DNA of 51,799 nucleotides from Chloroflexota bacterium (GTDB lineage Bacteria; Chloroflexota; Anaerolineae; JAAEKA01): the NCBI GenBank assembly GCA_034717495.1, contig JAYELL010000014.1, positions 1 through 51,799 on the forward strand, written 5' to 3'. The stretch's first letter is position 1, and each line of letters opens with the position of its first letter. This document shows, in pieces, positions 41,337 to 50,314 of the stretch. Both the position numbers and the translations under genes were made by a program. The notes beneath the pieces are model-generated. The model was given only the letters and a program-made list of their open reading frames with translations, made no database searches and was not told the DNA's origin.

Positions 41337-42383
41337 CTACAGAACTGTAGTCGGCCCGCCGACCTCCGATGTATGCATGAGCAGTTCATTCATGCTGTCA
41401 TACGCCAAGGTCGGGCAATCCTCGTACAGGTAGCAAGTGGCTGCGCGCTGTTCATGCATGCGAAAGAACGGTGGCGCTTTCTGAATACATGGCTCAAATG
41501 TGCTTGGGCAGCGTGCAGCAAATGGACAACCAAGATCATTCTGCGCCTGAGCCGCCAGGGGAGACGGCTCTGACTCCTCCGACCATAGGCGGTCAGGATT
41601 GGGCCAGGGGATTGAGCTGACCAATAGTTGTGTGTATGGATGCTTGGGATCTTTCACGACCATGCCAACGTCCCCGGCCTCTGCAACGTAGCCGCGATAA
41701 AGCACAATGATGTCGTCACAAATTTGATACGCAGTAGTCAGGTCATGCGTAATGTAAATCACTGAAATACCATATTCGTCACGCAATTGACGCAAATTGG
41801 TGAGCACAGTTGCACGCAATGACGCATCGATCATCGACACTGGCTCATCAGCGACGATCAGCTTAGGGTTTAACATCAGCGCACGCGCGACCATGATCCG
41901 TTGACGTTGACCGCCGCTTAACTGATGCGGGAATCGACCGAGTGTTTCCTCCGGCCTCAGTCCTACCGCATCCAGTGCGCCGATCATCAGTTGCATTCTC
42001 TCTTCTTTGGTCCGCGCGAGCTTGAACTTCTTGATCGGCACCTCCAACATGTGGTCAACTTTGTACAGGGAATTGAACGACCCAAACGGATCCTGAAAGA
42101 CCGCCTGCACGTCCTGACGAAACGCGCGGCGTTCTGAACCGCTCAATCGCGTAAGATCTTTGCCTTCATACAGTACGTTCCCCTCTGTCGGCGTTTCCAG
42201 CCCTAAGAGCAGACGCGCCATTGTGCTCTTGCCACTGCCGCTCTCGCCCACGACTCCCGTAATGGAAGGGCGTGCGGAATCAATACTGAAGGTCAAATGT
42301 CTTAGAGCAACAGTTTCGGTGCGTTGGCCAACCCCACCGCCAAATATCTTGGTGACCTTCCTCGCTTCAAGCAGTGCAGTCAC
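41337..42383 (-). CDS. Opp/Dpp-type ABC transporter ATPase (OppF/DppF class)
   Basis: 348 residues if translated from GTG 42383, which overlaps the upstream stop by four bases (GTGA); an ATG at 42413 would overlap by 34. Walker A GVVGESGSGKSTMARLLLGL, Q-loop VQAVFQDPFGSFNSLY, signature LSGGQRQRIMVARALML and Walker B KLIVADEPVSMIDASLRATV are complete. The C-terminal oligopeptide domain has CPFAARCPSTFEPCIQKAPP, the Cys motif seen in this family, which can hold an Fe-S cluster in some members. Pairs with the OppD-like ATPase. Note ADEPVSMIDAS in place of the usual DEPTSALDVS, common in the F-type chain. Confidence 0.93.
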   Translation of the reverse strand: MTALLEARKVTKIFGGGVGQRTETVALRHLTFSIDSARPSITGVVGESGSGKSTMARLLLGLETPTEGNVLYEGKDLTRLSGSERRAFRQDVQAVFQDPFGSFNSLYKVDHMLEVPIKKFKLARTKEERMQLMIGALDAVGLRPEETLGRFPHQLSGGQRQRIMVARALMLNPKLIVADEPVSMIDASLRATVLTNLRQLRDEYGISVIYITHDLTTAYQICDDIIVLYRGYVAEAGDVGMVVKDPKHPYTQLLVSSIPWPNPDRLWSEESEPSPLAAQAQNDLGCPFAARCPSTFEPCIQKAPPFFRMHEQRAATCYLYEDCPTLAYDSMNELLMHTSEVGGPTTVL

Positions 42384-43381
42384 GCGTAACTCTTCTCGGT
42401 TTGAACGCTCCACTGTTCCCCGTCGTTATGCAGGTGGCAGGCAACCCACTGTTCTGGAGCGACCTGACGATAGACTGGAGCCATATCGATGCATTGGTCC
42501 ATCGCATAGGGACAACGGGGATGAAAGACACAACCTTCGGGGCGCTCCGACGCCGAAGGGGGGGAACCCGAAGCCGCTCCGGACAACATCTGTTTCTCCT
42601 CCAGTGATGGCAGACTGTCCATGAGCAGTTGCGTATAAGGATGTTGTGGGCGGCGGAAGACAGCGCGCACCGGTCCTTCTTCGACCAGCTTACCCGCGTA
42701 TGTTACTCCAATGCGACTTGTGAACTGTGCCATCAGACCCATGTCATGTCCGATAAGGATCACCGCGGAATTCAGATCCTCCTGCACCTGACGTAATGTC
42801 TGCATGACTTGGCGCTGAACAACCACATCCAGTGCACTGGTCGGTTCGTCGGCGATGATCAGGCTGGGACGCAAGCTCATGGCAAGGGCAATGCAGACAC
42901 GTTGCTTCATGCCTCCGCTCAATTGGTGAGGGTACATGTCGGCAACGTCCTGCTGTAGCCCCACTCGAAGCAGTAGTTCGCTCAACTGTTCGCGGGCATC
43001 TTTCTGCGTAACCTTTACACCGTGACTGTTCAGGCCGTCCGCAAACTGCTGGCGAATGCGGATCACCGGGTTGAGGGAGTTCATGGCCCCCTGAGTGACC
43101 ATCGCCACGCTGGCCAGTCGACGTTGGCGCATTTCCTCGTCTGAGAGGTCCAACAGATTTTCGCCATCAAGACGGATCTCTCCAGACTCAATGACTCCGG
43201 GCGGGCGGATCAGGCGCATGATGGCCAGGGCAATAGTTGACTTTCCCGAACCGGACTCCCCAATCAGACCAAAGCGTTCGCTAGCCTTCACACCGAAGGT
43301 GATAGCGTCTACAGCTTTGACTATCCCGCGGGATGTATGGTAGTACACCCGCAGGTCGTTCACTTGAAGTGCTGAAGCCAT
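42380..43381 (-). CDS. Opp/Dpp-type ABC transporter ATPase (OppD/DppD class)
   Basis: 333 residues. Walker A FGLIGESGSGKSTIALAIMR, Q-loop MVTQGAMNSLNPVIRI, signature HQLSGGMKQRVCIALAMS and Walker B LIIADEPTSALDVVVQ are complete. The C-terminal domain has CVFHPRCPYAMDQCIDMAPV. It is the first gene of the transporter operon, transcribed from the divergent region shared with the GH4 gene, and is coupled to the OppF-like gene by a GTGA overlap. Confidence 0.94.
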   Translation of the reverse strand: MASALQVNDLRVYYHTSRGIVKAVDAITFGVKASERFGLIGESGSGKSTIALAIMRLIRPPGVIESGEIRLDGENLLDLSDEEMRQRRLASVAMVTQGAMNSLNPVIRIRQQFADGLNSHGVKVTQKDAREQLSELLLRVGLQQDVADMYPHQLSGGMKQRVCIALAMSLRPSLIIADEPTSALDVVVQRQVMQTLRQVQEDLNSAVILIGHDMGLMAQFTSRIGVTYAGKLVEEGPVRAVFRRPQHPYTQLLMDSLPSLEEKQMLSGAASGSPPSASERPEGCVFHPRCPYAMDQCIDMAPVYRQVAPEQWVACHLHNDGEQWSVQTEKSYA

Positions 43382-43757
43382 ACGACAAGAAAGACAGCCG
43401 TGGAATCTGGAATGGAATTGTGCACGCGGTAGTGGTTAAAACAAGTTCTGCTGGACTTGACGAAATCGGAAATAATACGACCTGTGCTACTTCATACCCT
43501 GTACAATAATAGTAAAAATATTATCTGAGTCGCGTTTCCTGCTATCTGGCTGAACACACGTGTGCTCAACTCACCTTGATCAGTATAGCAGGAATTGAAA
43601 CCCGAGTCAAGAGCTTTCCGGGGGATGTTCCTCTACATTGACTCACAGGGAGGGTTTGTGCTACCCTATCATCCTAGATTTGGGCCATGCCAGCTCGATT
43701 CAGATGTAAAAGTGCAAAGATAAGTAATAATACTCAACCTGAGAAGGACGACCGAAA
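43382..43757. promoter_or_regulatory. Divergent control region with operator-like palindrome
   Basis: 376 bases between the ABC transporter and GH4 genes. GAACACACGTGTGCTC (43552-43567) is a near-perfect 16-bp palindrome with a perfect CACACGTGTG core, the size and symmetry of a LacI/GntR-type operator. A weaker AT-rich dyad ATAATA/TATTAT lies at 43506-43524, near possible -10 sites for the minus strand. A TTGACT at 43638 lacks a convincing -10 at the usual distance. No regulator gene is adjacent. Confidence 0.6.
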
Positions 43758-45146
43758 ATGCTACCAACTAAGATCGTCGCAATCGGCGCAGGCAGCGCCA
43801 TTTTCGGCCTCAATACCGTTGCCGCCCTGATGGGCAGTGAACGCCTGCGGGGCAGTCACCTGGCGCTGGTCGACAGAAACGCCGAGACACTGGCCCTGAT
43901 CACCCGGTTGGCCGAACGACTCAACCGCGAATGGGACGCTGAAATGACGATCAGCGCCCACACCCATCACAATGATGCACTCTCAGGCGCCGAGTTCGTT
44001 GTTTCAGCCATCGAAGCACCGCCGCGCGAAGTTCTCTGGCGGTCCGACTTCGAGATCCCTCTCAAGTATGGTGTGCGCCAGCCCTACGCCGAAAACGGTG
44101 GCCCGGGCGGATTCATCCATGCCGCCCGTAACATTGGGCCGGTGATGGAGATCGTTCACGACATGGAGCAACAATGCCCCGACGCATGGTTCCTTAACTA
44201 CACTAACCCCATGATCCGTATCTGCGATGCCATTGCTCGCTACAGCGAGATCAAGGTCGTTGGACTCTGCCATCAGATACACGCTGCCTATGGGATGATT
44301 GGCTATGCTCTTGCCGATGACCTTGGCATCACAGTGCCAGAACCAGTCACATCCACACATGCTGATCCCTATACCTGGCCGCCTCTGGTAAAAGTGATCC
44401 ATCAGGCGATGAAGCGCATCGACATCCAGGCGGCCGGAATCAATCACTTCAGTTGGGTGCTGGGCATCTACGACAGACAAAATGGCCGGGATCTGTATCC
44501 GCTCTTCACAGAACGTTGGGCAGAGCTGGACCCCACCTTCGAACCTCTGACCCGGCGCATCTATGACATCTTCGGCCTATTCCCCGTTGCCGGCGATGAG
44601 CACATGTGCGAATACCTGCCCTGGGTAAACGATCCCATTACCAAACCCTGGGAGAAATACGACATCAGCCTCTACGACTGGGGTCTGTGGGAGGATTTGC
44701 GGAGGATAGGGCATGACGATATTGCTGAGATGGGTGCAGGCGAAAAAGACATCGGCTTTCTTCGGGAGGTGGATAGCGAAGGGGCTCTGGAGTTGATTGT
44801 CAATATCGCCGGCGCTGGAAACCACTACCACCCTGCCGTCAACCTGCCCAACCAGGGTTACATCGCTAACTTACCTGACGGCTCTATCGTGGAGGTGCCG
44901 GGTCTGGTTAGTGGAGCGGGCGTGCAAGGCGTGGGAGTGGGGAATCTGCCGGAGCCTGTCGCCGAATTATTGCGCCGCGAGCTCACCGTCGCCCGCCTGG
45001 GCATCGACGCCGCCATACACGGAGACAGACAGGCCGCGCTACAGTGCCTGCTGCTGGATCCGATCGTCAGTGATCTGGAGGTGGCTCGACTCATCTTGGA
45101 TGACTACCTGAAAGTTTACCGGGACTACCTTCCTCAGTTTTGGTAG
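43758..45146 (+). CDS. Family GH4 alpha-galactosidase/6-phospho-glycosidase-like enzyme
   Basis: 462 residues, ATG 43758 after AGAAGGA. The Rossmann opening IVAIGAGSAIFGLNTVAALM binds NAD; SGAEFVVSAIEAPPREVLWR, WFLNYTNPMIRICDA and GLCHQIHAAYGM (Cys171, a metal ligand) follow, then GINHFSWVLGIYDRQNGRDL with the metal His. This is the GH4 order. GH4 enzymes cleave glycosides by an NAD-assisted redox-elimination and need Mn2+. Members act on alpha-galactosides, alpha-glucuronides, or phosphorylated sugars; the absence of a PTS and the presence of an ABC importer favour an unphosphorylated substrate. Confidence 0.92.
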   Translation: MLPTKIVAIGAGSAIFGLNTVAALMGSERLRGSHLALVDRNAETLALITRLAERLNREWDAEMTISAHTHHNDALSGAEFVVSAIEAPPREVLWRSDFEIPLKYGVRQPYAENGGPGGFIHAARNIGPVMEIVHDMEQQCPDAWFLNYTNPMIRICDAIARYSEIKVVGLCHQIHAAYGMIGYALADDLGITVPEPVTSTHADPYTWPPLVKVIHQAMKRIDIQAAGINHFSWVLGIYDRQNGRDLYPLFTERWAELDPTFEPLTRRIYDIFGLFPVAGDEHMCEYLPWVNDPITKPWEKYDISLYDWGLWEDLRRIGHDDIAEMGAGEKDIGFLREVDSEGALELIVNIAGAGNHYHPAVNLPNQGYIANLPDGSIVEVPGLVSGAGVQGVGVGNLPEPVAELLRRELTVARLGIDAAIHGDRQAALQCLLLDPIVSDLEVARLILDDYLKVYRDYLPQFW

Positions 45147-45383
45147 ACGGTGGCATCCGCCAACGCAGTAGACTGACGCCGGATAAAGACTGATTTCAGC
45201 ATTGTGAGCGTATGAGCAGTAAGAACGCCCTTTACCTGAACGATAATGCAAATATCGGCATGGTCCATTTTCGCTCCATTCCATCTTGAAAAATTCGCGG
45301 AGAGGCTTCCTTCTACAAGCTGGTGATGCGTGAATGAGGGCCGTTTCAGCGAACGTCTCGATTAAACTGGAAGATAGCGAACC

Positions 45384-45440
45384 ATGAGTGATGAGCAAGC
45401 AGAAAAACTGAAGCAATTGACAACACTCATCAATCGATAA
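45384..45440 (+). pseudogene. 18-codon in-frame remnant of the DUF59-1 gene
   Basis: ATG 45384 to TAA 45440 reads MSDEQAEKLKQLTTLINR, which is the first ten codons of the gene at 29000 joined to its last eight. About 243 bases of the middle are missing, with the frame preserved. It lies 13 bases before the NifX-like copy, as in the parent. The stretch 45147-45383 before it has no gene I can support. Confidence 0.88.
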
Positions 45441-45453
45441 GGAGAAACAACCT

Positions 45454-45837
45454 GTGCGTATCGCAATCTCACTACAAACCAACAATGACCTGAACAGCAT
45501 CGTCGCTCAGCATTTCGGACGTTGTCCCTATTTCGCACTGGTGGACATGCAGGGAAACGAGGTCCAGGCAATAGAAGTCATCGACAATCCCTATTATGCT
45601 GGTCATCAGGTAGGGGAGATTCCACGGTTTATCCATGAACAGAAAGCAGATGTCATGCTTAGTGGCGGGATGGGCGGCCGGGCTATCCAATTCTTCGAAC
45701 AGCTTGGCATCGGAGTTGCAACCGGCGCCAGCGGTACGGTGCGTGATACGTTGGCAAGCTACAACGCCGGTGAACTGCGTGAGGCTGCTCCATGCGCCGA
45801 GAGTGTTGCGCATGGCCACGGGCATGAGCAGGATTAG
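45454..45837 (+). CDS. NifX-like protein, near-identical copy of the gene at 29313
   Basis: 127 residues with GTG start, AAGGAG at the same spacing as the parent. I count roughly a dozen base differences over 360; changes include Met44 to Ile, Phe89 to Leu and Glu102 to Ala. The tail differs, HGHGHEQD instead of HGHG, adding one more His. The fold and all motifs are intact, so it may be expressed, but its operon partners are gone: only the DUF59 remnant lies before it and a molybdo-enzyme fragment behind it. Confidence 0.9.
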   Translation: MRIAISLQTNNDLNSIVAQHFGRCPYFALVDMQGNEVQAIEVIDNPYYAGHQVGEIPRFIHEQKADVMLSGGMGGRAIQFFEQLGIGVATGASGTVRDTLASYNAGELREAAPCAESVAHGHGHEQD

Positions 45838-45852
45838 AAGGATCTTAGCCCG

Positions 45853-46002
45853 AGCCTGGCGAAAGATCCCATCCCCCGCGCCGTCAAAATGCCTGCAACC
45901 GATGTTATCTTCGTCCAGACCGACGAGCCGAGCGTGGACCCGACCGCCGCCGAAAAAATGGACCACAAACCTGGCACCATGCCCGATGGCGCTATCATCG
46001 TC
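45853..46002 (+). pseudogene. Collapsed duplicate 2: molybdo-enzyme 3' fragment with foreign tail
   Basis: 45853-45934 matches about 35106-35187 near the end of the molybdo-enzyme (IPRAVKMPATDVIFVQTDEP). It then diverges from it into VDPTAAEKMDHKPGTMPDGA (45935-46001), the same tail as in duplicate 1 (35860-35926) and different from the intact gene, which continues GPFGAKS. No start codon or ribosome site of its own is evident. It meets the phosphotransferase gene end-to-end 67 bases later. Confidence 0.85.
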
Positions 46003-46068
46003 TGGGCATCAACCGCCGGCCCGATGTCAAACCCTCAGTCAGTCGGGGAGCACCACCAATTTTACAAC

Positions 46069-48819
46069 CTACCTGCGTTTTTCCCACAACACAACCAAAC
46101 CAACAACTAACCCGACAGCCAACGCAGCCAGAGCGAATTTCCGTGCGGGAGAATTTGTTTCCTCCACTTTTGTTATCGCTTCTGTGTCGACTTCATCCAG
46201 CAGCGTTACCGTGCCGGCATCGCCATCAACCAGAATGCGCTGACCATTTTCGATACGCTGGGTTGCCATACCTGTACCCATCACCGCTGGGATCCCGTAC
46301 TCTCGCGCCACGATGGAACCGTGGGCCAATGCGCCTCCAATGTCGGTGACCAGCCCCTTCGCCCGGGCAAAGAGAGGCGTCCAGGCCGGGGTGGTGGTCG
46401 TGCAGACGAGGATCGTGTCCGGGACCATCCTGTCGAAGTCTTGCGGGGACCGGATAACGCTGGCCGGTGCAGTGACCCGGCCGGGACTGACAGCGAAGCC
46501 ATCCAACGTGGGGCCTGCGCTGATGGTGCGGGATTTAGGCTCGAACATGGCCATGTCGATCGGCCCGAACTTCATCCGGCCATCCGGCGGAACCACCACC
46601 GGTGGATCGAGGCGCTTGCGCGCTTCGCGCAGAATGCGTCGCTCCCGGGCCTGGCTGGCCAGGTCTGGTCGACCGACACCATCCGCGCGTGCATTGATGG
46701 CCTCCTCCAGTTCTGCGCTCTTCAGATAGAAGACATCGACCGGCGCATCGAGGGAGCCGGCTTCCGTGAGCCGTCTGCCCAGTTCGAGGGCCAGCCGTCG
46801 CAGAGCAGGCCAGGCCGCGCCCACATAGAAGAGCGCCTCTTCCCGGTAGGGCGAGTAATGCTGCGCCCAGCCCAATAAGCGCCTGAAAATCGGGCGCTGG
46901 GTGGGATTCAATGAGCGTTCCGTGCGCGCGACCAGCGCCTCTCTCTCCCGCGCCAGCTCGGCCTGGCGAGCGAGCGCATCCCGCTCCGGGTAGGCGACGG
47001 CCGCCTGCAAGCTCAACAGAACAGGGAGGGGATCATCCGCCAGGGTAGGTGCAACGAAGTCCAGGTTGTAGACCTGGTGGCCATACGCATCAAGATATTG
47101 CTGCAGGTTGTCCAGCACCGCCTGCCCGTCCGCATGCTCCGCCAGCATATCGAGCAAGCGTGGAGCTGGCGTATTCAACACCTGTTTCCGCAATGTCTCA
47201 GAGGCCTGGATCTTTCTGGCGATGGCTTCCAGCCGGGCCTGCGCCTCCACCGCCTTGGATGGGAAGCCGCGCAGAAAAGAGCCGCTGGTCAGGCAGGCGC
47301 CGTTTGACCGGCCGCGCCCAACCGATTTCAGAAAGCGGTTGAGCGCGGCATCCGTGACTCGCGCCAATCCCAGGGGTACAGCCGCCGCAAACCAGTAGAT
47401 AGCATCCTCTGCGGCAAGTTCACGCACACCCTGCAACAGAGTCTCGTCGGACGCATTGGGCAAGTCGATGCTCTTCCAATGCTCGATGGCAGCCCGATAG
47501 TCAGGCAATGACTCGTCTCGCCAACGGGGAACCAGGTGGCGGATCATCTTCGGCAAGACGACCGTATAGATGCGCAAGACAAGCGGAACAATCTTCAAGC
47601 TGAAGTCAAAGCTGGCGATGCTGTATGCGTAGCCATTGACTGTGGCGGCAAAGGGCGGTTCGACGAAGTCCCACACGTTGATCTCGAAGCCGCTCAGGTC
47701 GGTCAAAGAAACGCCAATTTCATCCATCGATTTATCCAGGCCGTTTTGCAGATAAAGCTCGTCGAAAAGCGGGGAGAGGGGTTCCGGCATGTGCTCGACG
47801 ACTTGTCGTCGCATCCAGATAGTGCCGGGCCTGGGCGGATCCCAACGCACATCTCGCAACGGCACCGGTGGCAAATTGGTGATGGGGCGCGCTTGCAGAA
47901 TGGCGATTTTGCCGCCGAATATCGCCCATTCAATGTCCATCGGCAAACCATAATGCGCCTCGATCTGTGCGCCATACCGTGCCAGCTCGATGGCCGTGGC
48001 GTCGTCCAGGACCCGTTGATCTTGTTGTGATTGGGGTGTGGATCGCTCCTCTGTGCCATTGTCAATCAGCACCGTCATCACCGTTTTGGTGGTTGTCTCG
48101 CGGGATATTATCTGCCAGGTCGATTTATCCACGACCACGGTGTCGGGTGTCACTAGCCCACCGACAATCGCCTCACCCAGGCCCCAGGTGGCGTTGATAA
48201 CGATCTGGTCGCGCTCGCCATCAATCGGGTTGGCTGTAAACAGAACGCCGGCGGACTCGGCCGGAATGAATTGTTGCACAACTACTGCGAGGCTCACAGT
48301 GGCGGGGTCAATGTCCTGACGCATCCGGTAGGAGAGGGCGCGGGCCGTCCACAAACTGGCCCAGCATTTTTTCACCGCATCCAATAATGCGCGCCCCCCT
48401 CGAATGTTGAGATAAGTGTCCTGCTGACCGGCGAAACTCGCTGTGGGCAAATCCTCGGCGGTGGCGGAAGAGCGCACGGCAACCGGGATCGCCCCTTCCA
48501 TGGTCAAATCCGCATACGCCTCCAATAAATCGATCTGGATGGCCTCCGGCATGTCGCCAGCGAGAAAGCGCTCTTTGATAGCTGCGGAGGCCTCTTCAGC
48601 CGACTGCGGATCGTCGGCCGCAACCGCAGAGGCCAGCTCGGTGATCTGATGCTGTAACCCATTTTCGTTCACAAATGCACCATACGCTTCCGTCGTCAGG
48701 ACGAATCCGGCGGGAACGGGAAAACCGGCTGCGGTCAACTCTCCGAGATTGGCGCCCTTGCCCCCCGCGAGCGGGATGTCGTTTTTGCCAAGTTGCGTGA
48801 AAGGAGTGGTGTAAGTCAT
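46069..48819 (-). CDS. PEP synthase/rifampicin-phosphotransferase-like protein with C-terminal membrane helix
   Basis: 916 residues. The N-terminal ATP-grasp domain has GGKGANLGELTAAGFPVPAG (19-38), AVRSSATAEDLPTASFAGQQ and VVVQQFIPAESAGVLFTANP. A long helical middle follows (330-760). The swivelling phosphohistidine domain has TDIGGALAHGSIVAREYGIP, catalytic His at 833, and VDGDAGTVTLLDEV. The PEP/pyruvate TIM barrel of true PEP synthase is absent, which matches rifampicin phosphotransferase and related enzymes (about 870 residues). The last ~25 residues, FALAALAVGLVVGLVVLW then EKRR, form a membrane helix with a basic stop-transfer, not usual for the family. It would hold the enzyme at the inner face of the membrane. 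Substrate unknown. Confidence 0.87.
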   Translation of the reverse strand: MTYTTPFTQLGKNDIPLAGGKGANLGELTAAGFPVPAGFVLTTEAYGAFVNENGLQHQITELASAVAADDPQSAEEASAAIKERFLAGDMPEAIQIDLLEAYADLTMEGAIPVAVRSSATAEDLPTASFAGQQDTYLNIRGGRALLDAVKKCWASLWTARALSYRMRQDIDPATVSLAVVVQQFIPAESAGVLFTANPIDGERDQIVINATWGLGEAIVGGLVTPDTVVVDKSTWQIISRETTTKTVMTVLIDNGTEERSTPQSQQDQRVLDDATAIELARYGAQIEAHYGLPMDIEWAIFGGKIAILQARPITNLPPVPLRDVRWDPPRPGTIWMRRQVVEHMPEPLSPLFDELYLQNGLDKSMDEIGVSLTDLSGFEINVWDFVEPPFAATVNGYAYSIASFDFSLKIVPLVLRIYTVVLPKMIRHLVPRWRDESLPDYRAAIEHWKSIDLPNASDETLLQGVRELAAEDAIYWFAAAVPLGLARVTDAALNRFLKSVGRGRSNGACLTSGSFLRGFPSKAVEAQARLEAIARKIQASETLRKQVLNTPAPRLLDMLAEHADGQAVLDNLQQYLDAYGHQVYNLDFVAPTLADDPLPVLLSLQAAVAYPERDALARQAELAREREALVARTERSLNPTQRPIFRRLLGWAQHYSPYREEALFYVGAAWPALRRLALELGRRLTEAGSLDAPVDVFYLKSAELEEAINARADGVGRPDLASQARERRILREARKRLDPPVVVPPDGRMKFGPIDMAMFEPKSRTISAGPTLDGFAVSPGRVTAPASVIRSPQDFDRMVPDTILVCTTTTPAWTPLFARAKGLVTDIGGALAHGSIVAREYGIPAVMGTGMATQRIENGQRILVDGDAGTVTLLDEVDTEAITKVEETNSPARKFALAALAVGLVVGLVVLWEKRR

Positions 48820-48900
48820 GGTGATGTCTCCGTTTTAGTATTCGAAAAAGCTAACCCCAACGTTACTACTCAGGCTCGGCAGGAAAATGACTTGTTTGCG

Positions 48901-48975
48901 CTCAGATCAACCACAGATTGCCCAGATTCCACAGATTTTTTTGTTTGAATCTGTGTCAATCGGCGAAATCTGTGG
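48901..48975. repeat. Intergenic CAGATT-type palindromic repeat
   Basis: CCACAGATT (48911-48919) and AATCTGTGG (48967-48975) form the outer arms, with further CAGATT/AATCTG words between, giving a stem with internal direct repeats. This resembles the dispersed CCACAGATT elements seen between genes in many bacteria. It fills most of the 190-base gap between two minus-strand genes. Confidence 0.7.
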
Positions 48976-49011
48976 AAAACCCGGGACTGCCTGAGCAGTT
49001 ACGTTTTCTGG

Positions 49012-49842
49012 TTATGCTCTGGCGACGCCGCGCACGAAGAGCCCGAAAGGGATGAAGCAGATCAGGCCCAGAATGAATACCACAATCACGTCGACCAGAA
49101 CGAACGGCGCGCCGGTCATGATCGGCGCCAGGAGCAGGAACACAATCAGGCCGATGAACAACATGCTGCCCTGAAAGAGAAGTCCCGTGCCACCCACGTA
49201 GCCCTGCTCCTGGTGCCGCCACAGCAGCACGCCACCGACGACCCATGCCGGTATCATCAGAAAATCCGCCACAAGCAGCGCCACTTCAGTCCTGGGAATA
49301 GCTGTCTGGTTGACGATGGCATTGGCCAGCTCGCCCAGGGTGCGCAACAGGAAGAGTGTCCCCAGTCCGGTCAGTACGCCGCCGGCCAATCGTTCTGGTA
49401 CATTTCCGCTGAGCCGCTGCTGCACTGCCTTTCCATCGATGCTGGCTACCAGGCCAATCATCGTGTACAGGCTTAACGCCAGGAGCGCGAGATAAGATAG
49501 AAACGCCCAATTGAACGGCATGGCAAAGAGGTAGACGATGGTGTTATACACGATGAAAAAGAGCGCGCCCGGCCAAAAGAGCAGCCCGATGAGCTTGCCG
49601 CGGCGCGCGAAGTACATCGAAACGAGCAGGATAGGCACGCCGATAAAAAGATTCACCACATCATTGGCGACGAAAGTTTGCGCCAATTCCTCCGATGGAT
49701 AGATGTCGGACCGGTACAAGAGACCAGCCACGGACACCGCGGCCATGAGAAGAGCGACGATGAGAGACGAAGCATAGGCCACGGTGAGGCTTCGCGTGAT
49801 CGGCAGCGAATCGCCTGGGGTTGTTGTGTTGGTTGGGGTCAT
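49012..49842 (-). CDS. Multi-pass membrane protein of unknown function
   Basis: 276 residues from ATG 49842 (MTPTNTTTPGDSLPITRSL); an ATG at 49878 would add 12 polar residues, and neither start has a clear ribosome site. Eight hydrophobic helices with two homologous-looking halves: SLIVALLMAAVSVAGLLYRS, DVVNLFIGVPILLVSMYFAR, and later EVALLVADFLMIPAWVVGGV. Between them is IDGKAVQQRLSGNVPERLAG. I do not recognise the family. It follows the phosphotransferase gene's upstream side on the same strand and may be transcribed with it. Confidence 0.6.
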   Translation of the reverse strand: MTPTNTTTPGDSLPITRSLTVAYASSLIVALLMAAVSVAGLLYRSDIYPSEELAQTFVANDVVNLFIGVPILLVSMYFARRGKLIGLLFWPGALFFIVYNTIVYLFAMPFNWAFLSYLALLALSLYTMIGLVASIDGKAVQQRLSGNVPERLAGGVLTGLGTLFLLRTLGELANAIVNQTAIPRTEVALLVADFLMIPAWVVGGVLLWRHQEQGYVGGTGLLFQGSMLFIGLIVFLLLAPIMTGAPFVLVDVIVVFILGLICFIPFGLFVRGVARA

Positions 49843-50114
49843 GTTTCTACTTTCGAGTCGATAGTCATTAGTGGACACTGATCACTGACAACATCATGAG
49901 CAAACGCAGAGAGGAGAGAGAAGTAGATATCCTTGCGCCTCTTCCGCGGCCAGCCATTGGGGCCTGGTTGAATCATAACACAACACGGGCAGCGGGACAA
50001 TGACCTGAATCATATGCCGGCAATTCCAAAACGATTATGCAGGACTCCGGAGCGAAGCGGAAGGAGCAGCGCGCGGGCTGAGAGAGGGGTCGTGAGAGTT
50101 TTCCAGTAAGAATA

Positions 50115-50140
50115 TGGCGGGGGAGCAGCTGTGGTATAAT
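50115..50140 (+). promoter_or_regulatory. Extended -10 promoter of the nucleoside permease gene
   Basis: TGGTATAAT at 50132-50140: a perfect TATAAT (50135-50140) with TG one base ahead. No good -35 lies at 17 bases, as is usual for extended -10 promoters. It is about 175 bases before the GTG at 50315. The rest of 49879-50314 has no supported gene. Confidence 0.6.
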
Positions 50141-50314
50141 GGTTGCAGGAAGTCGGTGTAGTCTTCTGTCGGGTGCCCCATGGGCGTCCGCACTGAATGG
50201 CGACCGCGATCCACTCAGGGTTGCTGCGCCTGGTCACCAGATCACGCCAGTGTAAGTGAAAGTCTGACGCTTTTTGGATGGAGTCTTGCCTGTTGCCTGC
50301 AAAAGGAGGTTGAA

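Noticed and set aside
43638-43672. TTGACT box as the GH4 promoter
   Set aside because: The best -10 candidates are either poor (TACCCT at 18 bases) or too far (TATCAT at 23 bases), so no promoter is called.
45889-46110. 73-residue ORF MPATDVIFVQ... as a real small protein
   Set aside because: Its start is an internal Met of the molybdo-enzyme and no ribosome site precedes it; it runs into the converging phosphotransferase gene.
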